Notes under the pieces: generated by a model
Seen by the model: only the letters and a program-made list of their open reading frames with translations
The model's database searches: none
Told to the model about the DNA's origin: nothing
Shown: piece after piece, positions 44,837 through 54,227 of the stretch
Position numbering within the stretch: position 1 is the first letter of the stretch
Layout of the letters: each line of letters starts with the position of its first letter
Program-made: the position numbers and the translations under genes
NCBI RefSeq assembly: GCF_037971845.1
Contig: NZ_CP150227.1
Coordinates: 1,612,001 to 1,676,000, forward strand
Direction: 5' to 3'
From: Paenibacillus sp. FSL R5-0766
GTDB taxonomy: Bacteria; Bacillota; Bacilli; Paenibacillales; Paenibacillaceae
DNA length: 64,000 bases

Positions 44837-45709
44837 ATGGCCTTTGTGAAGTCCGTGGATTGCAGAATCAACAGACCACATGATGATGGTAAACAAGATA
44901 AATTCGATATTGAATTCAATGGCAACGATAGAAAAAATCAATTGAACCAAAGCATTCATGCCGTATTACCCGATCTGATGGGTTCGTTGTATGCGTATTG
45001 TCTATCTCTGACGAAATCAGTTCCAGAGACGGAAGATCTGGTTCAGGAGACCTGTCTCAAAGTATTGTCGTCGAGTGTGGTTGGATCTTCCGGGATGAAT
45101 AAAAATATAAACTGGGAAGCTTATCTGATCCGTATTGCACGCAACAGCTGGATTGATATCTTACGTCAGCGGGAGAGATTGGCTTATAAACTGGATAGCT
45201 TGAAGCCGCTCCTACACGAGATGGAGGAGGAAAGGCGATTCGAGGAATTGGAGTCTGCCGTACAACTTCTTGTAAATAAGCTACCACCGTGGCAGCGAGT
45301 GATATATGTATTACGTGAATTAATGGGTTATAGGGCGGCAGAGACTGCGGAAATGCTGGATACGACAGAAGGTGCTGTGAAAGCAGCGTTAAGTCGTGCA
45401 CGCTCTGCCATAGCTGAAGTGAGGCACAGGTTGGGACAATCGGACGCTGAATTGCAGTATGAGGAAGGCGCAGTGGAGGACAATCGGGAGGAACTGCGCA
45501 GCTATCTGCTGGCATTTCGTAATGGGGATACAGCCCGAATCATTGATCTGTGCCTGAATCGGACTGATGATCCGATGGCTGTGGCGGGGACGATTTTGCA
45601 GCAGACTTTGCCGTCTCCATCCACGCAGCCAATGATGTACGGGTACTCCACTTCTGGCATGAACTCGATGTCGTATGGAGGCGGATACACGGTCAACATG
45701 GTTGCCTAA
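44837..45709 (+). CDS. ECF-like RNA polymerase sigma factor
   Basis: This 290-residue sigma-70 family protein has region 2 in LMGSLYAYCLSLTKSVPETEDLVQETCLKVLSS to ARNSWIDILRQRER, and region 4 in LPPWQRVIYVLRELMGYRAAETAEMLDTTEGAVKAALSRARSAIAEVRH. After region 4 there is an extra region of about 90 residues (EELRSYLLAFRNGDTARIIDLCLNRTDDPMAVAG..) that ends in a Met/Tyr/Gly/Ser-rich tail. No anti-sigma gene adjoins it. ATG 44837 follows an AAAG7C5 run that is itself palindromic. It is 18 bp before clpP and is likely co-transcribed with it. Confidence 0.88.
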   Translation: MAFVKSVDCRINRPHDDGKQDKFDIEFNGNDRKNQLNQSIHAVLPDLMGSLYAYCLSLTKSVPETEDLVQETCLKVLSSSVVGSSGMNKNINWEAYLIRIARNSWIDILRQRERLAYKLDSLKPLLHEMEEERRFEELESAVQLLVNKLPPWQRVIYVLRELMGYRAAETAEMLDTTEGAVKAALSRARSAIAEVRHRLGQSDAELQYEEGAVEDNREELRSYLLAFRNGDTARIIDLCLNRTDDPMAVAGTILQQTLPSPSTQPMMYGYSTSGMNSMSYGGGYTVNMVA

Positions 45710-45727
45710 ACCGAGGAGGCGACACAT

Positions 45728-46309
45728 ATGAATGTAGTGCCGTATGTAGTGGAACAAACTGCTCGCGGAGAGCGGAGTTATGATATTTATTCCCGTTTGC
45801 TCAAAGACCGGATCATTATGGTGTCCGGAGAGATCGAGGATCAGATGGCAAATGCCATCGTGGCCCAGTTATTGTTTTTGACTGCAGAGGACCCGGAGAA
45901 GGATATCCAGATGTACATCAACAGCCCTGGTGGGTCGGTGACTGCGGGATTCTCGATCTATGACACGATGCAATTTGTGAAGCCGGATATCTCCACGATC
46001 TGTACAGGGATGGCAGCAAGCTTTGGTACGATATTGCTGGTAGGTGGAACAAAAGGCAAGCGTATGGCGCTGCCCAACAGTGAGATCATGATCCATCAGC
46101 CACATGGCGGTACGCGGGGGCAGGCGTCGGATATGTTGATTCATGCTAACCGCATCATTCAGCACCGTCAACGTCTTAACAAGCTGTTAGCCGACCATAC
46201 AGGACAGTCAATTGAGCGGATTGAGAAGGACTCGGATCGAGATTATTTCCTGACCGCTGCTGAAGCAGTCGAATATGGATTGGTGGATAAGGTCATATCC
46301 AGCTCATAA
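45728..46309 (+). CDS. clpP: ATP-dependent Clp protease proteolytic subunit
   Basis: This is the self-compartmentalised serine peptidase of the Clp system, 193 residues. The catalytic triad is present as S98 (GMAASFG), H123 (MIHQPHGG) and D172 (DRDYF), in the canonical numbering. The N-terminus [30 protein letters not shown] is typical. [11 protein letters not shown] differs from the ASMGAFLL run found in most ClpPs, so this may be a paralogue rather than the main ClpP. GAGGAGG precedes ATG 45728. It pairs with the upstream sigma factor gene and ends at a terminator. Confidence 0.95.
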   Translation: MNVVPYVVEQTARGERSYDIYSRLLKDRIIMVSGEIEDQMANAIVAQLLFLTAEDPEKDIQMYINSPGGSVTAGFSIYDTMQFVKPDISTICTGMAASFGTILLVGGTKGKRMALPNSEIMIHQPHGGTRGQASDMLIHANRIIQHRQRLNKLLADHTGQSIERIEKDSDRDYFLTAAEAVEYGLVDKVISSS

Positions 46310-46314
46310 CAGTA

Positions 46315-46348
46315 GCCCGGAAGGTCATGTGACCTTCCGGGCTTTTTT
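46315..46348 (+). terminator. Terminator after clpP
   Basis: GCCCGGAAGGTCA and TGACCTTCCGGGC form a 13 bp perfect stem with a 2-base loop, followed by a T-run. Confidence 0.95.
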
Positions 46349-46365
46349 CGATTTATAACCAAACC

Positions 46366-47796
46366 TTACATTTCTTTTGCAAGCGTAATAAGCCTGCTCA
46401 TGCCTTCCCGAATCTGCTGCTCATGTGCATAAGAGAAGGACAGGCGCAGCTTGCGACTGGCTGAATTATCCGAAGAATCAAATACGGTTCCGGGTACAAA
46501 GGCAACGGATTGTTCCATGCATCGGTGAAGCAGTCTCCCTGTATCCACACCCTCAGGAAGCTCTACCCAAAAGTTGAGTCCGCCCTCCGGCCGGGTCCAC
46601 GTCCAGTCCGTTTCCAGCAGAGATTGTTCCATCACTTCCATCCGTAGCTGGATGGCGGTCCGCAGCTTGGACAGATGCTGATGCATACGTTCTGACTGAA
46701 AATAACGGAGAAAAAGCTTCTGGTTCAGAAGGGGCGATCCGTTATCTGTCAGTGATTTTACAGCCTGTAGTCCTGGCATGAAACGCTGACGGCATATGAT
46801 GGCTGCAATCCGTAGCCCGGGTGCAACATACTTGCTGTAACTGCGGATGTACAGGGTATGCCCAGTGGTGTCGTAGGTGAAAATGGGTGCAGGAGGTTTC
46901 TCCTTAAAATAGATATCATAGGTGCTGTCGTCTTCGAGCAGAAAACAACCATACTGTTCTGCTAGTTCAGGTAACTGCTTGCGCTGTTCTACTGGAACGT
47001 TAACGCCGGTTGGATTATGAAAAGTTGGCGTCGTGTAGAATAAGCGTGGTTTCTCCGATTTCATCAGATGTTCGATCTGCTCCAGATCATACCCATCCGA
47101 GTGAATATCCGTAAAGATCAGACGAGCACCTTGTTTACGGAAAATCTCCATTGCTGGTCCATACGTAGGCCGTTCCATCAACACCCGATCCCCGGGTTTG
47201 ACCAGCGTCCGCGAGATGACATCAATCGCTTGCTGCGCCCCCGAAGTAATGAGCACTTCGTCTGCGGAGAGATAGAAGCGTTCTTTTTTCGTTAGATGGC
47301 TTGCCAGCGCACTTCGCAATTCCAGATCTCCCTGAATCGTGGAATACGTTCCGAGCAAACGGGGATATTGATCTAGAAGATCACGCATTAGTTCTCCCCA
47401 ATAACGGTTGGGCAGCAGAGAGGGATCGATTAACGATTTGGAAAACTGGTATTCTGCTTCAAGGGACTGTACCCGTGCTAGTGAATCCCAATGCAGCCAG
47501 GCAGACACGGCGGGATCATCCGCCTGATCCGTTACTGAGAATGGAGTCGCTGGGCTGACATAATAGCCAGACTTATCCTTCACATAAACATTCCCACGTT
47601 CTTTTAACTCCTGATAGGCTTTGAATACGGTCAAGCGATGTACGCCGAGTAGCTCGGACAGGCTTCGTACAGATGGCAGTTTTTCATGTTCAGCCCACTC
47701 TCCCGCTTCTATACGTACAACGAGATAATGGATTACTTGCTCATATAATTTCAGGCTGTTATCTGTCATCATCATGGTTCTGCCCACCCGGCTCAC
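46366..47796 (-). CDS. MocR-type GntR/aminotransferase transcriptional regulator
   Basis: This fusion regulator has 476 residues. The N-terminal GntR winged helix is SLKLYEQVIHYLVVRIEAGEWAEHEKLPSVRSLSELLGVHRLTVFKAYQELKERGNVYVKDKSGYYV. The remainder is a PLP fold-type I aminotransferase domain with LITSGAQQAIDVISRTL, TPTFHNPTGV and YIRSYSKYVAPGLRIA, the PLP lysine being in SYSK. The start is uncertain: the long frame begins at GTG 47796, but MMMTDNSLKLY near 47773 or GTG 47787 may be used. It diverges from the EamA gene, its likely target. Confidence 0.9.
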   Translation of the reverse strand: MSRVGRTMMMTDNSLKLYEQVIHYLVVRIEAGEWAEHEKLPSVRSLSELLGVHRLTVFKAYQELKERGNVYVKDKSGYYVSPATPFSVTDQADDPAVSAWLHWDSLARVQSLEAEYQFSKSLIDPSLLPNRYWGELMRDLLDQYPRLLGTYSTIQGDLELRSALASHLTKKERFYLSADEVLITSGAQQAIDVISRTLVKPGDRVLMERPTYGPAMEIFRKQGARLIFTDIHSDGYDLEQIEHLMKSEKPRLFYTTPTFHNPTGVNVPVEQRKQLPELAEQYGCFLLEDDSTYDIYFKEKPPAPIFTYDTTGHTLYIRSYSKYVAPGLRIAAIICRQRFMPGLQAVKSLTDNGSPLLNQKLFLRYFQSERMHQHLSKLRTAIQLRMEVMEQSLLETDWTWTRPEGGLNFWVELPEGVDTGRLLHRCMEQSVAFVPGTVFDSSDNSASRKLRLSFSYAHEQQIREGMSRLITLAKEM

Positions 47797-47836
47797 ACTC
47801 CTTTTGAACTCTATTGTAACAGCTAATGGGAGAAAA

Positions 47837-47864
47837 CTGTTCTGTTTTGTTCATTCTGTTCTGT
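47837..47864. promoter_or_regulatory. Direct repeats CTGTTCTGT, possible MocR operator
   Basis: Two identical 9-mers (47837-47845 and 47856-47864) are spaced by 19 bp, about two helical turns, in the 111 bp between divergent genes. Tandem direct repeats of this type are recognised by several MocR regulators (GabR, PdxR). The regulator assignment is inferred from adjacency. Confidence 0.6.
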
Positions 47865-47907
47865 AGACCATGAGATATGATGGAGAACAGATAAAGGAGT
47901 GGTTATC

Positions 47908-48846
47908 ATGGTGGGGATTGCATTTACGGTTATGTGTCTTATTTTCGGTACAACATTTCTGGCTATTAAAATTGGAGTAGAGGCAGGCATGCCGCCTTTT
48001 CTGTCAGCCGGATTGCGATTTTTAATCGCGGGAGCGCTGATGTTTGCATGGATGAGGATGAAGGGCAAAGTGAGCTGGTCGCTCCTGTTCCGCAAGGAGA
48101 TGTTGTTAACGGGAGCGGGGCTGACCTTCGGCACTTTTGCCACATTATATTGGGCTGAACAGCATGTGAGCTCGGGTGTGGGTGCCATTCTGTCAGCGAC
48201 AGGGCCGCTGATGATTATGTTGATGCAGACGGCGCTGTTACGGCAAAAAACATCTGCCCGTATGATTGTGGGCTGCCTGATCGGGTTCACCGGTGTGGTA
48301 CTGGTTGTGTTGCCAGGTGTATCGCTTGGTGCAGGTTCCCTGTTCATGTGGGGTTGTATCGCGGTACTAGTGGGGGAGGTCTGTTATTCAGCAGGTGCAT
48401 TGTACTCCAAAAAGGTCATTCATCAGTTCAAGGAGGCTAGTCCTGTAGCGATCAATGCGGTGCAGATGATGTATGGGGGACTGCTGTTATCCCTGCTCTC
48501 GGTCGGAACGGAATCGTGGAGTATGTCTGCTCTGGACTGGGTGCCTGCCGTCTCGTCGGTCATCTATTTGACTGTCATCGGCTCCATGGTGGGGCATAGT
48601 CTGTTCTATTGGATTATGTCGCGTACCAACCCGTTGTTTCCAGCAACATGGTTATACATTTCACCACCCATTGCCGTAGGGCTTGGTGCTGTTGTCTACG
48701 GTGAGCATGTCAGCTGGGTTACATGGATCGGTGTAGTGCTGGTCGTTTCAGGTCTGCTGGCGATGAATGAGAAGGTGAGCGGCTGGTTGAAGAAAAGAAG
48801 TCGTGCGAGGATGACAGTGCAGGCTTCCGAATCTGTTTTAAAATAG
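47908..48846 (+). CDS. EamA-family drug/metabolite transporter
   Basis: This is a ten-helix transporter of the DMT superfamily, 312 residues. Two EamA repeats are visible: CLIFGTTFLAIKIGVEAGMPPFLSAGLRFLIAGALMF with WAEQHVSSGVGAILSATGPL, and GEVCYSAGALYSKKV with YISPPIAVGLGAVVYGEHVSWVTWIGVVLVVSG. The start is ATG 47908 nine bases after AAAGGAG; GTG 47899 overlaps this. The substrate is unknown, but control by a PLP-binding MocR protein suggests an amino acid or amine. Confidence 0.9.
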   Translation: MVGIAFTVMCLIFGTTFLAIKIGVEAGMPPFLSAGLRFLIAGALMFAWMRMKGKVSWSLLFRKEMLLTGAGLTFGTFATLYWAEQHVSSGVGAILSATGPLMIMLMQTALLRQKTSARMIVGCLIGFTGVVLVVLPGVSLGAGSLFMWGCIAVLVGEVCYSAGALYSKKVIHQFKEASPVAINAVQMMYGGLLLSLLSVGTESWSMSALDWVPAVSSVIYLTVIGSMVGHSLFYWIMSRTNPLFPATWLYISPPIAVGLGAVVYGEHVSWVTWIGVVLVVSGLLAMNEKVSGWLKKRSRARMTVQASESVLK

Positions 48847-49098
48847 GTAGCCTTTCTCACATAACAGATCGAGTAGCGCCATCGTTAACAATTTATGAGT
48901 TCGGGTAACTCTCAAATCCACCTTTTTATCAATCATTTTCATCTACATCAGTTCCTTATTGTAGTTTAGCTATATAGTATCAACACATTGATTCTTACAT
49001 GGAACGAGATTTCAAGTGTATATTGGTATTATAAGTAATTTTTTGATAGGGCTACAAGTGTAGATAAAATATGATGGATTAGAGAGGATGAAGTGGCG

Positions 49099-50625
49099 AT
49101 GTCCGACATGAAAAAAGCTGTGGTAATTGGGGCAGGTATTGCAGGGTTAATCACTGCAAGGATGTTATCTGATTATTATGATGAGGTATGTATCATTGAG
49201 CGAGATGAATTGCCTTCTGAGCCGGCGAATCGGCAGGGTGTGCCTCAATCCTTTCATCCACATCGTGTATTACCGCGCGGCGGACTTATTCTGGAACATT
49301 ACTTTCCCGGATACAATGACGAATTGGTCGCGCTTGGTGCCATTCCTTCACAAGAAGAGAAGTTTATGATTGCCAATCGCTACGGTACATTAGTTAATAA
49401 AGCGAATGCTGCTTCCTCATTCAAAATTGCATCGAGCAGCAGAGCCCTGCTGGAGTGGGTACTGCGTCAGCGAGTCCAGAGCATAGATCATATAAGCTTC
49501 TTAACGAGCACGGAAGTTACCGGGTTAATGGCATCAGAAGATGAGCGTTCGATTACAGGCGTGTATACCAAAATAAGAGGTAGGGATAACCGGGAAGAAA
49601 TGCTTGCAGCAGATATGGTTATTGATGCCGCGGGGCGTTCTTCCAAATTGATCAGACGGCTTGAACAGATAGGGTTGTCCGTGCCTGAGCCGGAAGTGCT
49701 GAAGGTGTCTCTTGGTTACAGCACCCGCTATTATAAAATACCATCCTCTATTCAAAATGACTGGGGAACGGTGATAACAGAGTCCGATCCTGTAAAAGCA
49801 ATTCGTGCAGGCATGTTGTGGCGAATTGAAAATGATATCGCTGGACTGTTACTGTTCAACGCAGGAGGAGATGAATATCCTTCAACCCATCCGGATGAGT
49901 TCCAAGAGCAAATCAAACATCTGTTTGCTTCGGATGAAATCGTAGCGTTGGCAGACCAGCTGGAGCCTTTTCAAGGGCCTCGTGGATACCGTATTTCCGA
50001 GTCTGTTCGTCAACATTTTGAACTGATGGAGAATTGGCCCTCCGGATTACTTGTCCTTGGCGATGCATTTTGCAGCTTCGATCCGATCCATGGTCAAGGC
50101 ATGACGGTCGCTGCAATTGAAGCCGAGACCATAGGAAAATGTTTGGATGAGCAGCGAATGCATCCTGAGCCGCAGTTTGAGCGCCAAGTGTTGCTTCGTA
50201 TGCAGCAGGCTATTGAACCGGCCTGGTGGCTTAGTTCTGTGGCTGATCTGCGTTGGAAAGGGGTCGAACATGTTGGGCCTTCCCGAATGAAAGGGGTTGC
50301 GTTTGCTCAGAAGTATATAAACTTGTTTACTAAGCAGGCGATGAAAAAGGCGAGTCAGGAAAATAATAAACATCTCTTTTTTACCCAGTTCCTGATGAAT
50401 GCTCTAATCCTTCCTCCAAGTGAATACTTTAAGGGTGAAATCCTGAACATGATCCTGAACGACAATGGTTCCGAAGAAGAAATGGAGTTAAGAGCGGAGC
50501 TTGGTGTCCAAGATCCGGAGCTGTTTCAGCAAAGAATAGATGAGATCATTCCGTCATTTCAACTGGAATTTGATGGGCAAATCAAAAAACTGCTGGAGTC
50601 TTTCCAGCATGCCATGAGCAAGTAA
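49099..50625 (+). CDS. FAD-dependent oxidoreductase (aromatic hydroxylase-like)
   Basis: This 508-residue flavoprotein has the Rossmann GxGxxG in VVIGAGIAGLITARMLSDYYDEVCIIERD. HPHRVLPRGGLILEHYFPGY follows, and the second FAD motif is VLGDAFCSFDPIHGQGMTVAAIEAE. It belongs to the group of FAD hydroxylases and halogenase-like proteins. No lysine halogenase motif was noted, so a hydroxylase or reductase is more likely. The start ATG 49099 or GTG 49093 follows AGAGAGG. It appears monocistronic. Substrate unknown. Confidence 0.82.
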   Translation: MSDMKKAVVIGAGIAGLITARMLSDYYDEVCIIERDELPSEPANRQGVPQSFHPHRVLPRGGLILEHYFPGYNDELVALGAIPSQEEKFMIANRYGTLVNKANAASSFKIASSSRALLEWVLRQRVQSIDHISFLTSTEVTGLMASEDERSITGVYTKIRGRDNREEMLAADMVIDAAGRSSKLIRRLEQIGLSVPEPEVLKVSLGYSTRYYKIPSSIQNDWGTVITESDPVKAIRAGMLWRIENDIAGLLLFNAGGDEYPSTHPDEFQEQIKHLFASDEIVALADQLEPFQGPRGYRISESVRQHFELMENWPSGLLVLGDAFCSFDPIHGQGMTVAAIEAETIGKCLDEQRMHPEPQFERQVLLRMQQAIEPAWWLSSVADLRWKGVEHVGPSRMKGVAFAQKYINLFTKQAMKKASQENNKHLFFTQFLMNALILPPSEYFKGEILNMILNDNGSEEEMELRAELGVQDPELFQQRIDEIIPSFQLEFDGQIKKLLESFQHAMSK

Positions 50626-50748
50626 GATAATAATTCGAGGTGCGTGAAAGTCAGCGCATTGTTGCTCTCAAAACATAAAAAATAAGAGAGAAATATACCT
50701 AATATAATCGTTTAAACAGGATAATGAACATATTTTTAAAATCAAAAA

Positions 50749-50786
50749 AACAGCCCAGTCGGCGAAATTCGCCGACTGGGCTGTTC
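50749..50786 (-). terminator. Terminator after the Cof-type HAD gene
   Basis: AACAGCCCAGTCGGCG and CGCCGACTGGGCTGTT form a 16 bp stem; the A-run at 50744-50750 becomes a T-run on the minus strand. Confidence 0.92.
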
Positions 50787-50797
50787 GTTGATCTTAA

Positions 50798-51601
50798 TTA
50801 CTCTGCGTTCAGCACAAACTTCTCAATAACCTCTTTTACACCATCTTCGTTATTACTTGCCGTAATGTAGTCTGCCAGCTCTTTCAGGGCAGGGATGGCA
50901 TTCCCCATCGCTACACCAAGACCAGCAACTTCGAGCATCTCATGGTCGTTCCAGGAGTCGCCGATGGCAATACACTCGCTGAGCTGGTGACCGAAATGGT
51001 CAGCCAGGAAGGTCAGGGCATGACCTTTAGTTCCTTCATTGTGCATGATTTCCAGGAAGTAAGGTTTGGACTTTGTGATGTGCACTTGTGGTCCGAGCAA
51101 TTCACGCAGGTCAACGGCAACCTTATCCAAGTAGTCTGGCTCATCGATAATAAGCAGCTTCGGTGTCTTTTGTTCGATGACTTTGATGAAATCAGATTCG
51201 ATGTAATATTGGGTGCCGTTTAATTTGGCATAATCACGCAGCTTGTCGTTTTCCTCACGGGCATACAACTTGTCGTCAATGTATGTTTGAAGGTGGAGAT
51301 TGTTCTCCAGGCAGTAATCATACAATTTGCGGGAAGCTTCCTGTGGAACGTAGCGCTCATAAAGTACTTTTTCGTCCAGCAGGTTTTTCACCAATGCGCC
51401 TTGATACGTGATGATCGGAACGTTAAGTCCGGTTTGACGAGCAAGCGCTTGTGCGGAAGCATAAGCACGTCCAGTCGCCAGCGTTACAGTTACACCATGG
51501 GCAACCGCTTGTTCCAGTGCAGTCTGTGTGGCAGGGGTTACTTCCTTGTTGTCGTTGATCAGGGTGTCATCAATGTCGATTGCAATCAATTTGTAGCTCA
51601 T
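50798..51601 (-). CDS. Cof-type HAD-IIB sugar-phosphatase-like protein
   Basis: This 267-residue phosphatase of the YidA/Cof group has motif I DIDDTLIND, motif II in LATGRAYASAQ, the C2-type cap inserted after residue 80, the lysine in GTKGHALTFLADHFG and motif IV IAIGDSWNDHEMLEVAGLGVAMGNA. The start ATG 51601 follows AAGGAGAG on the minus strand. The substrate is usually a sugar or nucleotide phosphate and cannot be fixed here. Confidence 0.92.
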   Translation of the reverse strand: MSYKLIAIDIDDTLINDNKEVTPATQTALEQAVAHGVTVTLATGRAYASAQALARQTGLNVPIITYQGALVKNLLDEKVLYERYVPQEASRKLYDYCLENNLHLQTYIDDKLYAREENDKLRDYAKLNGTQYYIESDFIKVIEQKTPKLLIIDEPDYLDKVAVDLRELLGPQVHITKSKPYFLEIMHNEGTKGHALTFLADHFGHQLSECIAIGDSWNDHEMLEVAGLGVAMGNAIPALKELADYITASNNEDGVKEVIEKFVLNAE

Positions 51602-51625
51602 CTGTGTTTCTCTCCTTTTTTATCT

Positions 51626-51868
51626 GTATCTATATTAACGAACGAAGAAATAAAGTTTTACACGAGGCCACTCCGAATACAGATTCATCTTTCGATCGCT
51701 GTTATCCCCGGATTTTTGATTCCATTTCCCCAAGGGGAAATCCGTTGATAAGCGTATGCTTCCGATGTAGCTTTTTTTCAAAAAGCTTTAAGCAAACGCT
51801 TCGCTTCTCCCGATGAATTCTGTCTTCTCCGTTAACGTGTAATTTTAGACTTCGTTCTAAAACTATAC
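51626..51868. repeat. Dispersed MITE-like element, family A, reverse-oriented complete copy
   Basis: The 243 bp element has decayed inverted ends: GTATC..AACGAACGAAG..TTTTACAC at the left and GTGTAATTTTAGACTTCGTTC..GTATAG-type at the right. The core is shared with the copies at 44540 and 57194 on the opposite strand (CGATCGCTGTTATCCCCGG, GATTCCATTTCCCC). It fills the gap between lplJ and the HAD gene and begins 14 bp after the lplJ stop. Confidence 0.82.
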
Positions 51869-51881
51869 TTACATCTAAATT

Positions 51882-52886
51882 TTACTCTTCCAGGAAAACA
51901 AGGCCAATAAAGTCTTCCAGCTCAAGGTTGCCGAAGTAATGTTTTACATCCAGGCCCTCAAGTGCTGTACGCACCTCGGTTTCTTCATACCGTTTGCCGC
52001 GCAGCATATTTTCGATATCCGCCACATCGCCTACACCGAAGAAGTCGCCAAAGATTTTGATATCTTCGATGCGTCCATCCTTGATGTTCATGCGCAGATC
52101 GATGATGCCCACAGGGAATTTACGAGTGTGCTTCACATTGCTTTCCGGAGACAAGCCATAGTTCCAGTCCCAGTTGTTATAACGCTCAGCGGAAATTTCC
52201 TTGATTTTGTCCCAGTCCTTGTCAGTCAGCTTGTATTGCGGGACGTCTTGTGGCTCCATTCTGAAAATGTGACGTAACAGCTCATCGCGGAACTGCTCAA
52301 TCGTCAGGTTGGTGTCAATCAGATCCCGTATGTTGGCGACCCGGCTGCGGACGGACTTGGTGCTCTTGGATTTGAACTTCTCGGGATTGACGTTCAGGGA
52401 AGCCTGAACATGCTCCAGATTCAGATCAAACATCAATGTGCCATGACTGAACATACGCCCACGTGTGGAAAACTGGGCATTGCCCGAAATTTTCTTTTCG
52501 CCGACTTGCAGATCATTACGCCCGGTCAACTCGGCATTTACACCAAGCTCGTGCAAAGCTTCAACCACAGGCTGGGTGAACTTGCGGAAATTGTGGAAGG
52601 ATTGACCGTCATCCGCTGTAATAAAACTGAAATTCAGGTTGCCCAGATCGTGATATACCGCTCCGCCTCCCGAAAGACGACGAACGACCTGCACACCGTT
52701 ATCCTGAACGTACTCGATATTAATTTCCTCAATCGTATTTTGATGCTTTCCGATGATAATCGACGGACGGTTGATGTAGAACAGCAGATAGCTGTCATCC
52801 TCCATCGGCAGATGCTTCAGAATGTACTCCTCAATGGCAAGGTTTACAGAAGGATCTGTAATGCCCTGGTTGTCTACAAACAGCAT
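51882..52886 (-). CDS. lplJ: Lipoate-protein ligase
   Basis: This enzyme attaches exogenous lipoate to apo-E2 or GcvH proteins via lipoyl-AMP. It has 334 residues. The family motif RRLSGGGAVYHDLGNLNFSF is near residue 75, GRNDLQVGEKKISGNAQFSTRGRMFSHGTLMFD follows, and the catalytic lysine is in KKISG. The C-terminal accessory domain closes it. The start ATG 52886 is 7 bases after GGAGG. This enzyme type is standard for Bacilli. Confidence 0.95.
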   Translation of the reverse strand: MLFVDNQGITDPSVNLAIEEYILKHLPMEDDSYLLFYINRPSIIIGKHQNTIEEINIEYVQDNGVQVVRRLSGGGAVYHDLGNLNFSFITADDGQSFHNFRKFTQPVVEALHELGVNAELTGRNDLQVGEKKISGNAQFSTRGRMFSHGTLMFDLNLEHVQASLNVNPEKFKSKSTKSVRSRVANIRDLIDTNLTIEQFRDELLRHIFRMEPQDVPQYKLTDKDWDKIKEISAERYNNWDWNYGLSPESNVKHTRKFPVGIIDLRMNIKDGRIEDIKIFGDFFGVGDVADIENMLRGKRYEETEVRTALEGLDVKHYFGNLELEDFIGLVFLEE

Positions 52887-53075
52887 GGTCATTCCTCCAT
52901 TAATGTATGTGAGGGATTGCTAGTCCCTTATGTAGTGAACCTTGTATATCAAAAGGAACCGAAATTCCTCTTCTATTGTAAACGAATTATGGTTGGGACA
53001 CAAAGAAAACAGGATTGACCCACACCTCCCGTGCCATCCATAATAAAAAGGACATACAGAAAGGATGACGGAAGA

Positions 53076-54227
53076 ATGACCGGTTATATCGAAGTGTTCG
53101 GACATGGCGGGGACGTGGAGACGGCTGCGTCACGATTTGGGAGGCAAGCCGCTGATTTTCTGGATTTCAGTGCCAACATTAATCCGCTCGGTCCGCCGGG
53201 AGGGGTGCTGGAGGCTATACAGCAAGGATTGCAGTCGGTGATTCGGTATCCCGATCCGGCGCATCGGGGATTCAAAGCGCTGCTGAGCGAGCGTCTTGGT
53301 GTGATGCAGGAGCAGATTTCCGTGGGCAACGGCGCAGCCGAAAGCATGGCGCTCATTCTGCTGGGGCTTGCCCCGCGCAAGGTGGGTACGGTGGAACCGG
53401 GATTTTCGGAGTACCGCGCGTTGGCACGACAATTCGGTGCCGAGGTTGTGCATACGGAAGGAAGAGAAGAACTGGCGTGGCGAGCGGAACCCGAGGACAT
53501 CGAGCAGCTCATGGAAAAGGTAGACCTGCTCTTCCTTGGCCAGCCCAACAATCCAAATGGTGTACAATATCCGCTTGAGGTATTACAAAGGTTTGCCCGC
53601 AAAGCGGAAGAAACGGGAACCGTACTTGTCATTGACGAGGCATTTATGGATTTTATTCCGGTAGCCGGGCGTCAGTCCCTGGCAGCACATCTGAATGACT
53701 ATCCTAATGTGATCATCATTCGCTCGATGACAAAGTTTTATGCCATTCCGGGCTTGCGTCTCGGATATGCTTTGGGCCGTGCCGAATACATTCAGGCGAT
53801 GACAAAGAAACAGGTGACCTGGAGTGTCAACGGTCTGGCGCTCATGGCAGGTGAAGCCTGTCTGCGCAGCGGAGAACGGTACGAACAGGAGAGCATATCA
53901 CAGATCATGCGGGAACGGGGTCATCTCATCGAAGGACTGAAGGCGTACGGATGTGCGGTGACACCGGGAGAGGCGAATTTTATTTTGGCACGTGTGCCGG
54001 CCTCTTGGACAGCGGCATCAATGCAGGAGGCGCTGGGCCGAAGAGGTATTCTGATTCGCAGCTGTGCCATGTATCCGGGGCTTGACAAAGGGCATGTACG
54101 TTTCGCGGTCAAGGATGCAGATGCCAATGCTACATTACTCGAAGTGCTGGGCAGCGTACTGGAAACCAAGGGATATCCGAATATTGATCAGACGAAAGAT
54201 GAGGAACAGGGAGGGAAGCGGCAATGA
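53076..54227 (+). CDS. cobD: L-threonine-O-3-phosphate decarboxylase
   Basis: This PLP enzyme makes (R)-1-aminopropan-2-ol O-2-phosphate, the linker of the cobalamin nucleotide loop. It has 383 residues. GHGGDVETAASRFGRQAADFLDFSANINPLGPPGGVLEAI is the CobD N-terminus. GNGAAESMALIL binds the cofactor, and LGQPNNPNGVQY, VIDEAFMDF and IIRSMTKFYAIPGLRLGYALG (PLP lysine in SMTKF) complete the fold. The start is ATG 53076 after AAGGATGACGGAAGA. It begins the first cob operon and overlaps cbiZ by 4 bp. Confidence 0.93.
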   Translation: MTGYIEVFGHGGDVETAASRFGRQAADFLDFSANINPLGPPGGVLEAIQQGLQSVIRYPDPAHRGFKALLSERLGVMQEQISVGNGAAESMALILLGLAPRKVGTVEPGFSEYRALARQFGAEVVHTEGREELAWRAEPEDIEQLMEKVDLLFLGQPNNPNGVQYPLEVLQRFARKAEETGTVLVIDEAFMDFIPVAGRQSLAAHLNDYPNVIIIRSMTKFYAIPGLRLGYALGRAEYIQAMTKKQVTWSVNGLALMAGEACLRSGERYEQESISQIMRERGHLIEGLKAYGCAVTPGEANFILARVPASWTAASMQEALGRRGILIRSCAMYPGLDKGHVRFAVKDADANATLLEVLGSVLETKGYPNIDQTKDEEQGGKRQ

